Shown piece after piece: positions 23,485 through 33,290 of a stretch of DNA of 64,000 nucleotides (within the stretch, counting starts at the first letter, position 1; the number at the start of each line of letters is the position of its first letter). Origin of the DNA: Croceitalea marina. Lineage in GTDB: Bacteria; Bacteroidota; Bacteroidia; Flavobacteriales; Flavobacteriaceae. A program made the position numbers and the translations under genes. The stretch is taken from contig NZ_JBHULB010000079.1 in assembly GCF_042684265.1 (NCBI RefSeq), forward strand, positions 1-64,000, written 5' to 3'. The notes beneath the pieces were generated by a model that had not been told where the DNA came from, searched no databases, and saw only the letters and a program-made list of their open reading frames with translations.

Positions 23485-24011
23485 TGGCATCAAAAGTTAT
23501 ACACGCAGTTTACAACGACGATGACATATTAATGCATGCTGTCAAGGAAGTTCGTGCAGCTCATCATCATATAGAAGAGGTATATACGCCTTTCCCTGTG
23601 CATGGTCTAGACAAGGCTATGGGCCTAGCAGATACGCGTATCGCCATCACTTCATTTATGTATGGTTGTTTAGGTCTTACCGTAGCTATTCTTATGATGA
23701 ATTATATCATGATAGAAGATTGGCCTCAAGATATTGGGGGTAAACCAAGTTTTAGCTATTTGGAGAATATGCCTGCTTTTGTGCCAATCATGTTCGAGCT
23801 TACTGTATTTTTTGCAGCACACTTAATGGTTATAACATTTTATCTAAGAAGTAGAATGTGGCCATTTAAAAAGGCTGAAAATCCAGATAAAAGAACTACG
23901 GACGCCCATTTTTTAATGGAAGTTGGAGTTCATGGTAATGAAGAGGAATTAAAAGATTTATTGCTTAACACAGGAGCAATTGAAGTAAAAGTTACAGAAA
24001 AGGATGAATAG
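23484..24011 (+). CDS. actD: ActD, membrane subunit of alternative complex III
   Basis: A 175-residue protein with two membrane helices (about 53-73 and 97-120), matching the ActD family (DUF3341). It opens with VIHAVYNDDDILMHAVKEV and contains the family pattern HGLDKAMGL. In ACIII ActD packs beside ActC. The start overlaps the actC stop (TAATG), so translation is coupled. The short acidic C-terminus EEELKDLLLNTGA is typical. Confidence 0.93.
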   Translation: MASKVIHAVYNDDDILMHAVKEVRAAHHHIEEVYTPFPVHGLDKAMGLADTRIAITSFMYGCLGLTVAILMMNYIMIEDWPQDIGGKPSFSYLENMPAFVPIMFELTVFFAAHLMVITFYLRSRMWPFKKAENPDKRTTDAHFLMEVGVHGNEEELKDLLLNTGAIEVKVTEKDE

Positions 24012-24012
24012 C

Positions 24013-24582
24013 ATGAAGCAATTCGTAAAAATAGTTTTTGCAATACTACTAGTAGTTGGGGTGTCTTCTTGTGCTGACAAAAACTCACCTAATTATCAGT
24101 ATATGCCAAACATGTATGAATCTGTTGGGTATGAAACTTATGCAGGTGTCGATAATGGATTATTTCCAGAAGGAACAGAGGCTATGCTTCCACCAGAAGG
24201 CACTATCTCAAGAAATTGGATGCCTTTTGAATATGATAATTCGCCAGAAGGAAAAGAATTGGCAAGAGTAATGGCAAGTCCACTTGATTCGTTAAGCACA
24301 GATGAAAATCTAGCCAAGGGCGCAGAGCTATATGCCGTTTACTGTGCCATATGCCACGGGGTTAAAGGAGATGGACAAGGTTGGTTGGTTAAGCAAGAAA
24401 AGATTTTAGGTGTGCCTAGCTATGCCGATGTCGCAAGAAATATCACGGTAGGCAGTACGTATCACACCATGTATTATGGTTTAAACTCGATGGGTTCTTA
24501 TGCTTCTCAAATGAGCAGTGAAGAAGAACTTTGGCAAGTTGCCGAATATGTGATGAAATTAAAAGGAGACCTTTCAAAATAA
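24013..24582 (+). CDS. actE: ActE, monoheme cytochrome c lipoprotein of alternative complex III
   Basis: A 189-residue lipoprotein: signal peptide with lipobox VSSC (residues 17-20), then a periplasmic cytochrome c domain with the single heme motif CAICH (about 112-116) and a downstream Met (SMGSYASQM) as likely axial ligand. It takes electrons from the multiheme subunit in ACIII. ATG 24013 lies one base after the actD stop; an ATG at 24004 would overlap actD by 8 bp. The domain order and position between actD and actF are diagnostic. Confidence 0.92.
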   Translation: MKQFVKIVFAILLVVGVSSCADKNSPNYQYMPNMYESVGYETYAGVDNGLFPEGTEAMLPPEGTISRNWMPFEYDNSPEGKELARVMASPLDSLSTDENLAKGAELYAVYCAICHGVKGDGQGWLVKQEKILGVPSYADVARNITVGSTYHTMYYGLNSMGSYASQMSSEEELWQVAEYVMKLKGDLSK

Positions 24583-24592
24583 GAAAACTATA

Positions 24593-25975
24593 ATGAAGTA
24601 CACGTTTTCAAATAGATTAAAAATTGGTTCTTACGTCTTGATGGCGGTTGGCGCAATTTGTCTTGTAATAGGATTTTTAGGAGCTCCTAGCACGGTGGAG
24701 GAAGCAAAAGAAATGGTTGCAGCTGCCCATAGAGATGGTCACGGTGGTGGTCATGGAGAAGAAGCCTCTCATGGTACCGAGCATGAAGCCGATTATATGA
24801 AAAAATCTGGGCATACTGCTGAAGCGGATAGCCATGGCGCAGATGAGGCTCATGGCGGAGGACACGATGCTGCACATGACGAACATGTTTTTCATCAATT
24901 GCAGAACAGACCTTGGTCTGCATTGTATGTAGCGGCTTTCTTTTTCTTTATGATTTCATTGGGTGTATTGGCTTTTTATGCCATACAAAGAGCTGCGCAA
25001 GCGGGCTGGTCACCATTACTATTCAGGATAATGGAAGGAATTACCTCTTACATTGTTCCAGGTGGTATAATTGTATTCGTGATTTTATTACTTTCAACTT
25101 TGCATTTCAACCACTTATTCACATGGATGGATGCCAGTGTTGTTGAACATGATAAACTGTTGCAAGGAAAGAAAGGATATTTAGACCCAACTTTCTTTTT
25201 GATTAGGGCGGCTATCTTCTTAGGGGGTTGGATCGCTTATAGACAGTATTCAAGAAAATTATCTTTAGCACAAGACAAAGCGGATGACAATTCTAATTTC
25301 AAAAAGAACTTCAGAATTTCAGCGGCCTTTTTAGTATTCTATTTGATTTCTGAGTCTATGATGTCTTGGGATTGGATTATGAGTTTAGATCCACATTGGT
25401 TCAGTACTTTATTTGGTTGGTATGTTTTTGCCAGTATGTTTGTTTCTGGTATTACCACTATTGCATTGATTACAATTTATCTAAAATCCAAAGGATATTT
25501 ACCTGAAGTAAATAATAGTCATATTCATGATTTGGCGAAGTTTATGTTTGGTATCAGTATTTTCTGGACATACTTATGGTTTAGCCAATTTATGTTGATT
25601 TGGTATGCAAATATTCCTGAAGAGGTTACTTATTTTGTTACCCGTATCGAAGATTACAAATTACCATTCTTCGGTATGTTGGCGATGAACTTTATTTTCC
25701 CATTATTAGTATTGATGAACAGTGATTACAAAAGGGTGAATTGGTTTGTTGTTATGGCAGGTATCGTAATACTATTCGGCCATTACATGGATATCTTTAA
25801 TATGGTGATGCCTGCTACGGTAGGTGAAAACTGGTATTTAGGAATACCTGAAATCGGGGGAATATTATTTTTTGCAGGGTTATTTATTTATTGGGTTTTC
25901 AATGCTTTGACCAAAGAAGAGTTGACACCAAAACGTAATCCGTTTATAGAGGAAAGTAGACATTTCCATTACTAA
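24593..25975 (+). CDS. actF: ActF, NrfD-like membrane subunit of alternative complex III, with a His-rich loop
   Basis: A 460-residue polytopic protein paralogous to ActC, with about ten membrane helices; it completes the membrane arm of ACIII. After the first helix (about 12-30) an exported loop at 46-101 carries 12 histidines together with Gly, Asp and Glu, which looks able to bind metal ions. After it come the conserved MISLGVLAFYAIQ and WDWIMSLDPHWFSTLFGWYV segments of the family. The loop is probably lineage-specific. The gene is followed by coxB 26 bp later. Confidence 0.93.
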   Translation: MKYTFSNRLKIGSYVLMAVGAICLVIGFLGAPSTVEEAKEMVAAAHRDGHGGGHGEEASHGTEHEADYMKKSGHTAEADSHGADEAHGGGHDAAHDEHVFHQLQNRPWSALYVAAFFFFMISLGVLAFYAIQRAAQAGWSPLLFRIMEGITSYIVPGGIIVFVILLLSTLHFNHLFTWMDASVVEHDKLLQGKKGYLDPTFFLIRAAIFLGGWIAYRQYSRKLSLAQDKADDNSNFKKNFRISAAFLVFYLISESMMSWDWIMSLDPHWFSTLFGWYVFASMFVSGITTIALITIYLKSKGYLPEVNNSHIHDLAKFMFGISIFWTYLWFSQFMLIWYANIPEEVTYFVTRIEDYKLPFFGMLAMNFIFPLLVLMNSDYKRVNWFVVMAGIVILFGHYMDIFNMVMPATVGENWYLGIPEIGGILFFAGLFIYWVFNALTKEELTPKRNPFIEESRHFHY

Positions 25976-26001
25976 AATTCGAAAGAGAAAGTAGTTAAAG
26001 A

Positions 26002-27066
26002 ATGACGACATTATTAATATTAACAGTTCTAGTTTTAGTGGCCATTGCAATCTGGCAAATGGGTAAAATCTTTGAATTGTCACAATTGAAAGCGGACGCT
26101 TCTAGGGCACAGATCGCTAACGACACCGACAACAAAAACCAAGGATACCTGCTGTTTGCATTTTTGATTTTCATTTATGGAATCACCATATTCAGTTTTG
26201 CAAAATATTCTAAATTTTTACTTCCGGAAGCTGCATCGGCACACGGGCAGGGTTATGATAATTTGATGTGGATTTCATTTGCGGTTATCTTTTTTGTGCA
26301 GACCATTACACAGGCTTTATTGCATTATTTCGGTTACAAGTATCGCGGCGAAGAAGGTAAAAAAGCATTGTTCTATGCAGATAATGACCGTTTAGAGTTT
26401 ATCTGGACTATAATTCCTGTAGTTGTTTTGGCAGGATTAATTATTTGGGGTCTATATTCTTGGACAAACATTATGGATATTAATGAAGAAGATGATCCGC
26501 TTATTGTTGAGTTATATGCACAACAGTTCAACTGGACGGCTCGCTACGGTGGAGAAGATAATGTATTGGGTGATGCAAGTGTACGTTTAATAGATATTGA
26601 TAGAGCAAATGTGATAGGTCTAGATGAAGCCGACCCGAATGCTACCGATGATATAATCGTTAAAGAGTTGCATTTGCCTGTAGGGAGAAAAGTTAATTTC
26701 TACATGCGTTCGCAAGATGTTTTGCATTCAGCGTATATGCCTCACTTTAGGGCCCAAATGAACTGTGTACCAGGTATGGTAACACAATTTTCATTCACTC
26801 CCACGATAACTACAGAAGAGATGCGTTTAAATCCTGAAGTAGTGGATAAAGTAAAAAGAACAAATGTTATAAGAGCTGAAAAAGCGGCCCAAGGGGAGCC
26901 AAATATGGATCCTTGGGAATTTGACTATGTATTATTATGTAATAAGATTTGTGGAAAATCACATTACAATATGCAGATGAAGATTATTGTAGAAACCGAA
27001 GAGGAATACAATAAGTGGATGGAAAGTCAAAAAACATTTGCAGAGACCGTTTTACCGGTACAATAG
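26002..27066 (+). CDS. coxB: Cytochrome c oxidase subunit II
   Basis: A 354-residue subunit that takes electrons from cytochrome c through the binuclear CuA centre. Membrane segments lie at about 3-18, 47-65, 85-105 and 132-152, followed by a periplasmic cupredoxin domain. CuA ligands are visible: a His in VLHSAYMPH (about 236) and CNKICGKSHYNM with C313, C317, H321 and M324. A polar insert (about 275-305) precedes the copper loop. No fused heme c domain is present. It lies in the ACIII operon, so quinol oxidation and oxygen reduction are co-expressed. Confidence 0.95.
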   Translation: MTTLLILTVLVLVAIAIWQMGKIFELSQLKADASRAQIANDTDNKNQGYLLFAFLIFIYGITIFSFAKYSKFLLPEAASAHGQGYDNLMWISFAVIFFVQTITQALLHYFGYKYRGEEGKKALFYADNDRLEFIWTIIPVVVLAGLIIWGLYSWTNIMDINEEDDPLIVELYAQQFNWTARYGGEDNVLGDASVRLIDIDRANVIGLDEADPNATDDIIVKELHLPVGRKVNFYMRSQDVLHSAYMPHFRAQMNCVPGMVTQFSFTPTITTEEMRLNPEVVDKVKRTNVIRAEKAAQGEPNMDPWEFDYVLLCNKICGKSHYNMQMKIIVETEEEYNKWMESQKTFAETVLPVQ

Positions 27067-27111
27067 ATTTAGGCTAGAAAAAGAAAACAATAAATTAAAA
27101 ATCATTCGATT

Positions 27112-28941
27112 ATGTCTGCAGTAGCAAACGCACAAGTTGACGATCACGCACACGATGATCATGGACATCATCATAAAGAAACTTTTATAACCAAGTATAT
27201 CTTTAGTCAAGACCATAAGATGATTGCTAAACAATATCTTATTACCGGTGTTTTGGTTATGGGCTTTATTGGTATTGCGATGTCATTGTTATTTAGAATG
27301 CAGTTGGCATGGCCAGGAGAATCTTTCTCTGTCTTTGAAGCCTTTTTAGGGAAATGGGCCCCTGAAGGAGTTATGGATGCCGATGTGTACTTGGCGTTGA
27401 TTACGATGCATGGTACCATTATGGTATTCTTTGTACTCACAGCGGGGCTAAGCGGTACGTTTAGTAACTTATTAATTCCGTTGCAGATTGGTGCACGTGA
27501 TATGGCCTCAGGATTCTTGAACATGCTTTCTTTCTGGATGTTCTTTGTATCTGCGGTTATCATGGTGATTTCATTATTTGTAGAAGCTGGTCCTGCGGCA
27601 GCTGGGTGGACGATATATCCGCCTTTAAGTGCCTTGCCAATGGCCCAACCGGGTTCTGGTATGGGTATGACCTTATGGCTCGTATCTATGGCTATTTTTA
27701 TCGCCTCGTCACTTTTAGGTTCGCTTAATTATATCGTAACCGTAATCAATTTGAGAACCAAGGGGATGTCTATGACAAGACTTCCATTAACCATATGGGC
27801 TTTTTTCGTAACGGCGATTATTGGGGTGATTTCTTTCCCCGTACTATTGTCGGCAGCCTTATTGTTAATTATGGATAGAAGTTTTGGAACTTCATTCTTC
27901 TTATCGGATATTTTTATTCAAGGTGAAGTATTGCACTATCAAGGTGGTTCGCCAGTATTGTACGAACATTTATTTTGGTTCTTGGGTCACCCTGAGGTTT
28001 ATATTGTATTGTTGCCTGCTTTGGGTATTACATCTGAGGTAATGTCAACAAATGCGAGAAAGCCAATTTTTGGATATCGTGCGATGGTAGCTTCCATTTT
28101 AGCGATAGCATTCCTATCAACAATAGTATGGGGTCACCATATGTTTATTTCAGGGATGAATCCTTTCTTGGGCTCAGTATTTACATTTACAACCCTATTG
28201 ATTGCGATACCATCTGCGGTAAAGGCATTTAATTATATAACGACATTATGGAAAGGAAACTTGCAGCTCAATCCTGCGATGCTTTTTTCAATAGCATTGG
28301 TGTCAACATTTATTACTGGTGGTCTAACCGGAATTATTCTGGGAGATAGTGCATTAGATATTAATGTACACGATACGTATTTTGTGGTAGCGCATTTCCA
28401 CTTGGTAATGGGTATATCAGCGCTTTATGGACTTTTTGCCGGGGTGTACCATTGGTTCCCTAAAATGTTCTTTGGGCGAATGATGAACAAAAATTTAGGT
28501 TACGTCCATTTCTGGGTAACTGCTATTTGTGCCTATGGAGTCTTCTTCCCGATGCATTTTGTGGGTATGGCAGGTGTTCCTCGTAGATACTATGAGAATA
28601 CCGCTTTCCCGATGTTCGATGAGTTAACAGACGTTCAAGTATTAATGACGGTATTCGCATTAATCGCTGGTGCTGCCCAGTTGGTATTTGTATACAATTT
28701 TATAAGAAGTATTTTCTATGGAAAGAAAGGACCTCAAAATCCTTGGAAATCGAATACTTTAGAATGGACGGCTCCACAAGAACATATTCATGGTAACTGG
28801 CCAGGTGAAATACCTCATGTACATCGTTGGGCTTACGACTATAGTAAAACCTATGAAAACGGTGAATATATTATAGAAGGACAGGATTTCGTTCCTCAAG
28901 ACGTGCCATTACAAGAAAACGAAGAAGAGATGAATCATTAA
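27112..28941 (+). CDS. coxA: Cytochrome c oxidase subunit I
   Basis: A 609-residue catalytic subunit of a heme-copper oxidase that reduces oxygen and pumps protons. Key residues: a low-spin heme ligand in LITMHGTIMVFFV; CuB ligand H293 in GHPEVYIVLLPALG with the Tyr of HPEVY; H342/H343 (VWGHHMF); and the heme ligands in DTYFVVAHFHLVMG. The HPEVY Tyr and this loop fit type A oxidases. The N-terminus is His/Asp-rich (DDHAHDDHGHHH), an odd cytoplasmic tail. It ends the operon before the terminator at 28964. Confidence 0.96.
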   Translation: MSAVANAQVDDHAHDDHGHHHKETFITKYIFSQDHKMIAKQYLITGVLVMGFIGIAMSLLFRMQLAWPGESFSVFEAFLGKWAPEGVMDADVYLALITMHGTIMVFFVLTAGLSGTFSNLLIPLQIGARDMASGFLNMLSFWMFFVSAVIMVISLFVEAGPAAAGWTIYPPLSALPMAQPGSGMGMTLWLVSMAIFIASSLLGSLNYIVTVINLRTKGMSMTRLPLTIWAFFVTAIIGVISFPVLLSAALLLIMDRSFGTSFFLSDIFIQGEVLHYQGGSPVLYEHLFWFLGHPEVYIVLLPALGITSEVMSTNARKPIFGYRAMVASILAIAFLSTIVWGHHMFISGMNPFLGSVFTFTTLLIAIPSAVKAFNYITTLWKGNLQLNPAMLFSIALVSTFITGGLTGIILGDSALDINVHDTYFVVAHFHLVMGISALYGLFAGVYHWFPKMFFGRMMNKNLGYVHFWVTAICAYGVFFPMHFVGMAGVPRRYYENTAFPMFDELTDVQVLMTVFALIAGAAQLVFVYNFIRSIFYGKKGPQNPWKSNTLEWTAPQEHIHGNWPGEIPHVHRWAYDYSKTYENGEYIIEGQDFVPQDVPLQENEEEMNH

Positions 28942-28963
28942 GATAATCTCGTTTAAATACTAT

Positions 28964-28995
28964 AAAAAACCCAACTTTTTGAAGTTGGGTTTTTT
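28964..28995 (+). terminator. Terminator of the ACIII-oxidase operon
   Basis: ACCCAACTT (28969-28977) pairs with AAGTTGGGT (28982-28990), flanked by A and T runs, 22 bp after the coxA stop. Confidence 0.88.
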
Positions 28996-29095
28996 ATTTG
29001 GTTAATTTGGCATAGATTTTTCTTGATATGGAGTGGATGACTTTTTTAAAAAAAGTGTTTCTAATTTTATATCGGAGAAGTAAACTTTATGAATT

Positions 29096-29920
29096 ATGAA
29101 AAAACTAATTGTTCTTTTAATAGTCTGCGTTCCAATTTTTTTACAGGCGCAAAGAAAGCCAAAGATTAAAGGAAATCGTTCCGTAACTGAGGTTAGGGAA
29201 AACCTTCCGGCATTTAATGCAATCGAGTTAAATGCTAATCTCGATATTGAACTAAAGAAGTCTTTTGGTGAAGGCTATGAGATTACCGCTGATGATAACT
29301 TAATAGACGTATTAAAGTTTAAAGTGGAAGATAGTACCCTTATAATATCTGCCTTTTATGATATTACCGCAAAAAAGAAACTCGAAATCACGGTAAACTA
29401 TAAAGAACTTAAGGCAATTACCCAACGTGACGGTAAAATAACAATGCTTGATGTATTATCGACAGATAATCTATATGTAAACGCCTTTGGTTCCTCAAGG
29501 TTGTCTTTGAAAGCTAGTGCATTTATGGCAAGTTTGAATATGGAAGATACCAGTAAAGGAGATTTTAATTTAGATGTAGATTCTTTAAATGTAAGTCTCA
29601 AACATAGATCTGATGCCACGGTGTATTCGGTAAGTAGCGCTAAGAATATTGAATTGCTCAATACCGCTTCTTTGGATATTGAGGGAACAACAGATTCCCT
29701 AAACCTGAAGATGTTCAATAACACCAAATTTACCGGCCAAAAATTAGAATCAGGGACAGCTAAAATTAAGCTTGAAGAATCTGCCAGTGCTCGAATTAAT
29801 GCCTTCAGGGAAATAGAGCTAAAGTCTAGAGGTAGCTCCAAAACCTATCTTTATGGTGATCCAAAAATTTCAATTTTAGAATTTATGGATACCTCTCAAT
29901 TGATTAAAAAGAAAGATTAG
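29096..29920 (+). CDS. Exported GIN-domain protein (putative adhesin head domain, DUF2807)
   Basis: A 274-residue protein with a signal peptide (1-18, ending FLQAQ). The mature part is built from short beta-strand repeats of the GIN (DUF2807) type: VRENLPAFNAIELNANLDIE, then repeated patterns such as DVLSTDNLYVNAFGSSRL and SLNVSLKHRSDATV, giving a right-handed beta-helix. Function in this family is largely unknown; roles at the cell surface are assumed. Its stop codon overlaps that of the convergent acyl-CoA oxidase gene (TTAG at 29917-29920). No good promoter box was seen upstream. Confidence 0.8.
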   Translation: MKKLIVLLIVCVPIFLQAQRKPKIKGNRSVTEVRENLPAFNAIELNANLDIELKKSFGEGYEITADDNLIDVLKFKVEDSTLIISAFYDITAKKKLEITVNYKELKAITQRDGKITMLDVLSTDNLYVNAFGSSRLSLKASAFMASLNMEDTSKGDFNLDVDSLNVSLKHRSDATVYSVSSAKNIELLNTASLDIEGTTDSLNLKMFNNTKFTGQKLESGTAKIKLEESASARINAFREIELKSRGSSKTYLYGDPKISILEFMDTSQLIKKKD

Positions 29921-32181
29921 TTGGCAATTGGCGCGGTAACTAAATGTTCAGGTATTCCGAAACCTTCGACCAATGCATGGGCATGAGGCCTAAGTTCTGT
30001 GCTTAAACGTTCAACACGCTGCCTAATAGCTTTTGACTTGGTGCTGCTTAAGTAGCCCTGTTCCAGATACCAGACGGCATCTTTTCTAATAATACTTAGT
30101 GAATGTAGAGCGCCAACTTGCAGCAATAGGTTTTTATATTTTCCTTCAGGTAAATCGGTTATAAACTCATAGTACCATTTTATCGATAATACTTCGCTGT
30201 AGGCTTTGCCAACTTCTAATAAATGGGTCTGAACCTTTAAAAACGCCTGATAACTTGGCACTCCCTTTTTAATATAGCCACGAATTCGCATGGCGGCCGT
30301 ATCCGTTAGCCTACGTAACCTATAGTCCATGGCATGCAAATGAAATTTTGGATTGTATAGATGGTCTTTGTCTGTCTTGTTGCTATATGCAGGATTTATA
30401 GTGGCCAACTTATCGGAGAATCGGTCTCTTAATAATTTAAGAACGCTCACAAAACCACCGGCATTGAGTTCAGATTTAAAATCAGATAAGACCCCTTTGG
30501 CCGCTAGTTGTAGTAATACGGTGTTGTCACCTTCAAAAGTGGTAAAAATATCAGTGTCGTTTTTTAAATCGCCAATTCTGTTCTCTAACAAATAACCTTT
30601 ACCTCCGCAAGCTTCCCTACATTCTTGAATTGTTTCGGTGGCGAACCATGTGATACAGGCTTTTAATCCGGCAACTTGAGTTTCTATTTTTCGTTTATCG
30701 TTAGAAGTGTTTTGTGCATACTCTTTCATTGCTTTTTGCAATACTACGTGATATACATAGCTAGTGGCTACTTTTGGGATTAAGCGTAACTGATGCGTAG
30801 GATAGTCTAGAAGTAAGTCTTCTTGTACTTTTAGGGAATCATTGAACTGTCTGCGTTGTAATGCATGTTTTATGGCAACGGTAAGTGCCATTTTTGATCC
30901 GGCCAAAGCTCCTTTAGCAACACAGATACGACCACCTACCAAGGTGCCTAACATGGTGAAAAAGCGCTTGTTCGGATTTTTTATTTCAGACTCATAATTA
31001 CCATCGCTGTCGATACGGCCATATTTATCCAAAAGGTTGGCGACGGGTACTTTTACTTGATTGAACCAAATCTTACCATTATCAACCCCATTTAAACCTA
31101 GTTTATAACCATTGTCTTTTACTGTTATCCCTTCTAAAACCTCATGTTTGTCATTTCGAAGTGGTACTAATATAGCGTGTACTCCCCTGTTTTTTCCATT
31201 GACGATAAGCTGTGCAAAAACACTGGCCATTTTAGAATCTAATGCGTTGCCTATATATTCTTTGTTGTCATTTTTGCCAGGAGTATGTATTACCAAAGCT
31301 TTCTCATTATGAATATAGGTGGCCGTTGTCTTAATGCCGCGAACGTTACTACCATGGCCAGTTTCAGTCATAGCGAAGCAACCCAGTAAATTAGTTTCAC
31401 CTGTAGCTTTTAAATACTGGTCATGATGGCGTTTGCTTCCTAAATTGTGAATGCTGCCGCCAAAGAGTCCAAATTGTACTCCAAACTTAATAGCAAGGCT
31501 ACCATCGATAAACATTAAGTGCTCAAAGATAGAAGCGTAACATTCCATATTATCTTCGCCGCCATAGGCTTTTGGATAGGCTAGTGCTCCCCAACCATTG
31601 GCCGCGAGCAATTTTACCTGAGATAAGACTTTTTCACGTGCTTTTTCCTTATTGGTTTCAATATTCCAATTAAAGGTGTCTTGTTTTAAGAATGTTCTAA
31701 ACGTATTGATTTTCTTTAGAAAAGGTTTGTTTAAAATGGCATCGATTTCAGCCCCATTGTAAAAATCGGAGAATGGCTGTTGTATCACCTCAACATTAAA
31801 AAGGTGGTTGTAATGATTGGGTTGAATACCGAGATTTAGTTCTATTTGCTTCAATAGTTCGTTGCTGCTGCATGAGTTGCAATAGAAATTAGCAACTTTT
31901 CGCGCAAACGCCTCAAGGGGAAATGCCTCACTTTCTATAAGGGTAACACCACTATTTGTAATTAGTTGTTGCCATTGTTTTATTTCTTCATTTTGGGGCG
32001 GATTGGATTTATCGAGCCATGCACCAAGTTGTTTCTTATCCTCATTATTTAAAGAATCATCTTCTTTTATGGCGGTTTTTACAACTTCGATTTCTGAGGC
32101 AGATAATAAATCGTCTGACCAGATTACATAGAAGAAAGGAATGTAAGGTAAAATGCTATTGCTATACTTGTTTAAATCCAT
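29917..32181 (-). CDS. Acyl-CoA oxidase/dehydrogenase family protein
   Basis: A 754-residue FAD enzyme that introduces the trans-2 double bond into acyl-CoA in beta-oxidation. The length and the FAMTETGHGSNVRGI motif (about 268-282) are those of the ACOX type rather than of the shorter acyl-CoA dehydrogenases. The second family pattern, CREACGGKGYLLENRIGDL, lies around 525-543. No signal peptide; cytoplasmic. Whether electrons go to oxygen or to an electron-transfer flavoprotein cannot be told from sequence. It is divergent from ruvB and convergent with the GIN gene. Confidence 0.88.
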   Translation of the reverse strand: MDLNKYSNSILPYIPFFYVIWSDDLLSASEIEVVKTAIKEDDSLNNEDKKQLGAWLDKSNPPQNEEIKQWQQLITNSGVTLIESEAFPLEAFARKVANFYCNSCSSNELLKQIELNLGIQPNHYNHLFNVEVIQQPFSDFYNGAEIDAILNKPFLKKINTFRTFLKQDTFNWNIETNKEKAREKVLSQVKLLAANGWGALAYPKAYGGEDNMECYASIFEHLMFIDGSLAIKFGVQFGLFGGSIHNLGSKRHHDQYLKATGETNLLGCFAMTETGHGSNVRGIKTTATYIHNEKALVIHTPGKNDNKEYIGNALDSKMASVFAQLIVNGKNRGVHAILVPLRNDKHEVLEGITVKDNGYKLGLNGVDNGKIWFNQVKVPVANLLDKYGRIDSDGNYESEIKNPNKRFFTMLGTLVGGRICVAKGALAGSKMALTVAIKHALQRRQFNDSLKVQEDLLLDYPTHQLRLIPKVATSYVYHVVLQKAMKEYAQNTSNDKRKIETQVAGLKACITWFATETIQECREACGGKGYLLENRIGDLKNDTDIFTTFEGDNTVLLQLAAKGVLSDFKSELNAGGFVSVLKLLRDRFSDKLATINPAYSNKTDKDHLYNPKFHLHAMDYRLRRLTDTAAMRIRGYIKKGVPSYQAFLKVQTHLLEVGKAYSEVLSIKWYYEFITDLPEGKYKNLLLQVGALHSLSIIRKDAVWYLEQGYLSSTKSKAIRQRVERLSTELRPHAHALVEGFGIPEHLVTAPIAN

Positions 32182-32253
32182 ACAATGAAAATACGATAAT
32201 TACTCCTATTGAATATTGGTTTTGTATTTGAAAATCTTATAGCCTAATTACTT

Positions 32254-32261
32254 TATATTTG
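32254..32261 (+). promoter_or_regulatory. -7 box of ruvB, possibly leaderless
   Basis: TATATTTG fits the -7 consensus and ends 6 bp before the ruvB ATG at 32268. Transcription starting 5-8 bp downstream of the box would begin at or next to the start codon. A TTTG lies 23 bp upstream (32227-32230), slightly farther than usual. Confidence 0.45.
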
Positions 32262-32267
32262 TTAGGT

Positions 32268-33290
32268 ATGAACGAGAATCTTGATCCGACACCTGATAAC
32301 TTTTCGCAAGAAGAGCTCGATATAGAAAGAGCTTTAAGGCCTATAACCTTTGATGACTTTACGGGCCAAGAGCAAGTGCTTGAAAACTTGAAAATTTTCG
32401 TGCAGGCTGCGAACCAAAGAGGAGAGGCATTGGATCACACCTTATTTCATGGCCCACCAGGATTAGGAAAGACTACGCTTGCCCATATTCTGGCAAACGA
32501 ACTAGGCGTAGGAATAAAAATCACTTCAGGGCCGGTTTTGGATAAGCCGGGAGATTTAGCTGGTTTACTCACAAATCTCGATGAACGTGATGTATTATTT
32601 ATAGATGAGATCCATCGGTTAAGTCCTATTGTAGAAGAGTATTTATACTCTGCTATGGAAGACTATAAAATTGATATCATGATCGAGACAGGGCCTAACG
32701 CCCGAACGGTACAGATAAATCTTAGCCCATTTACCTTGATAGGGGCAACCACAAGATCTGGGTTATTGACTGCCCCAATGCGAGCTCGTTTTGGAATACA
32801 GAGCAGACTTCAATATTACGATACAGAACTCTTATCTACCATAGTGGAACGAAGTGCCGAAATTTTAAAAGTGCCCATTACGAATGATGCAGCTATAGAA
32901 ATTGCAGGAAGAAGCCGAGGAACCCCTAGAATATGTAATGCGCTCTTGAGAAGGGTGCGTGATTTTGCGCAGATAAAAGGCAATGGGAATATTGATATGG
33001 CTATTTCAAAGTTTAGTTTAAAAGCCTTGAATGTAGATGCTCATGGTTTGGATGAAATGGACAATAAGATTCTTACCACGATTATCGATAAGTTTAAAGG
33101 AGGCCCTGTTGGTATTACTACCTTGGCAACTGCCGTTTCTGAAAGTGCAGAGACTATAGAAGAAGTTTACGAGCCCTTTTTAATTCAACAGGGTTTTATT
33201 ATGCGAACTCCCAGAGGTCGTGAAGTAACAGAACTTGCATATAAACATTTAGGCAGAATAAAGGGAAACGTACAAGGAGGATTGTTTTAA
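32268..33290 (+). CDS. ruvB: Holliday junction branch migration helicase RuvB
   Basis: A 340-residue AAA+ motor that drives branch migration with RuvA. Walker A GPPGLGKT (62-69), Walker B LFIDEIHR (about 105-112), sensor motif GATTRSG, arginine in PMRARFG, and the C-terminal winged-helix domain ending in the family pattern TPRGREVTELAYKHLG. Start at ATG 32268; a TTG at 32259 would fall inside the -7 box. RuvA is encoded about 12 kb away rather than adjacent. The P450 gene begins directly after its stop codon. Confidence 0.97.
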   Translation: MNENLDPTPDNFSQEELDIERALRPITFDDFTGQEQVLENLKIFVQAANQRGEALDHTLFHGPPGLGKTTLAHILANELGVGIKITSGPVLDKPGDLAGLLTNLDERDVLFIDEIHRLSPIVEEYLYSAMEDYKIDIMIETGPNARTVQINLSPFTLIGATTRSGLLTAPMRARFGIQSRLQYYDTELLSTIVERSAEILKVPITNDAAIEIAGRSRGTPRICNALLRRVRDFAQIKGNGNIDMAISKFSLKALNVDAHGLDEMDNKILTTIIDKFKGGPVGITTLATAVSESAETIEEVYEPFLIQQGFIMRTPRGREVTELAYKHLGRIKGNVQGGLF

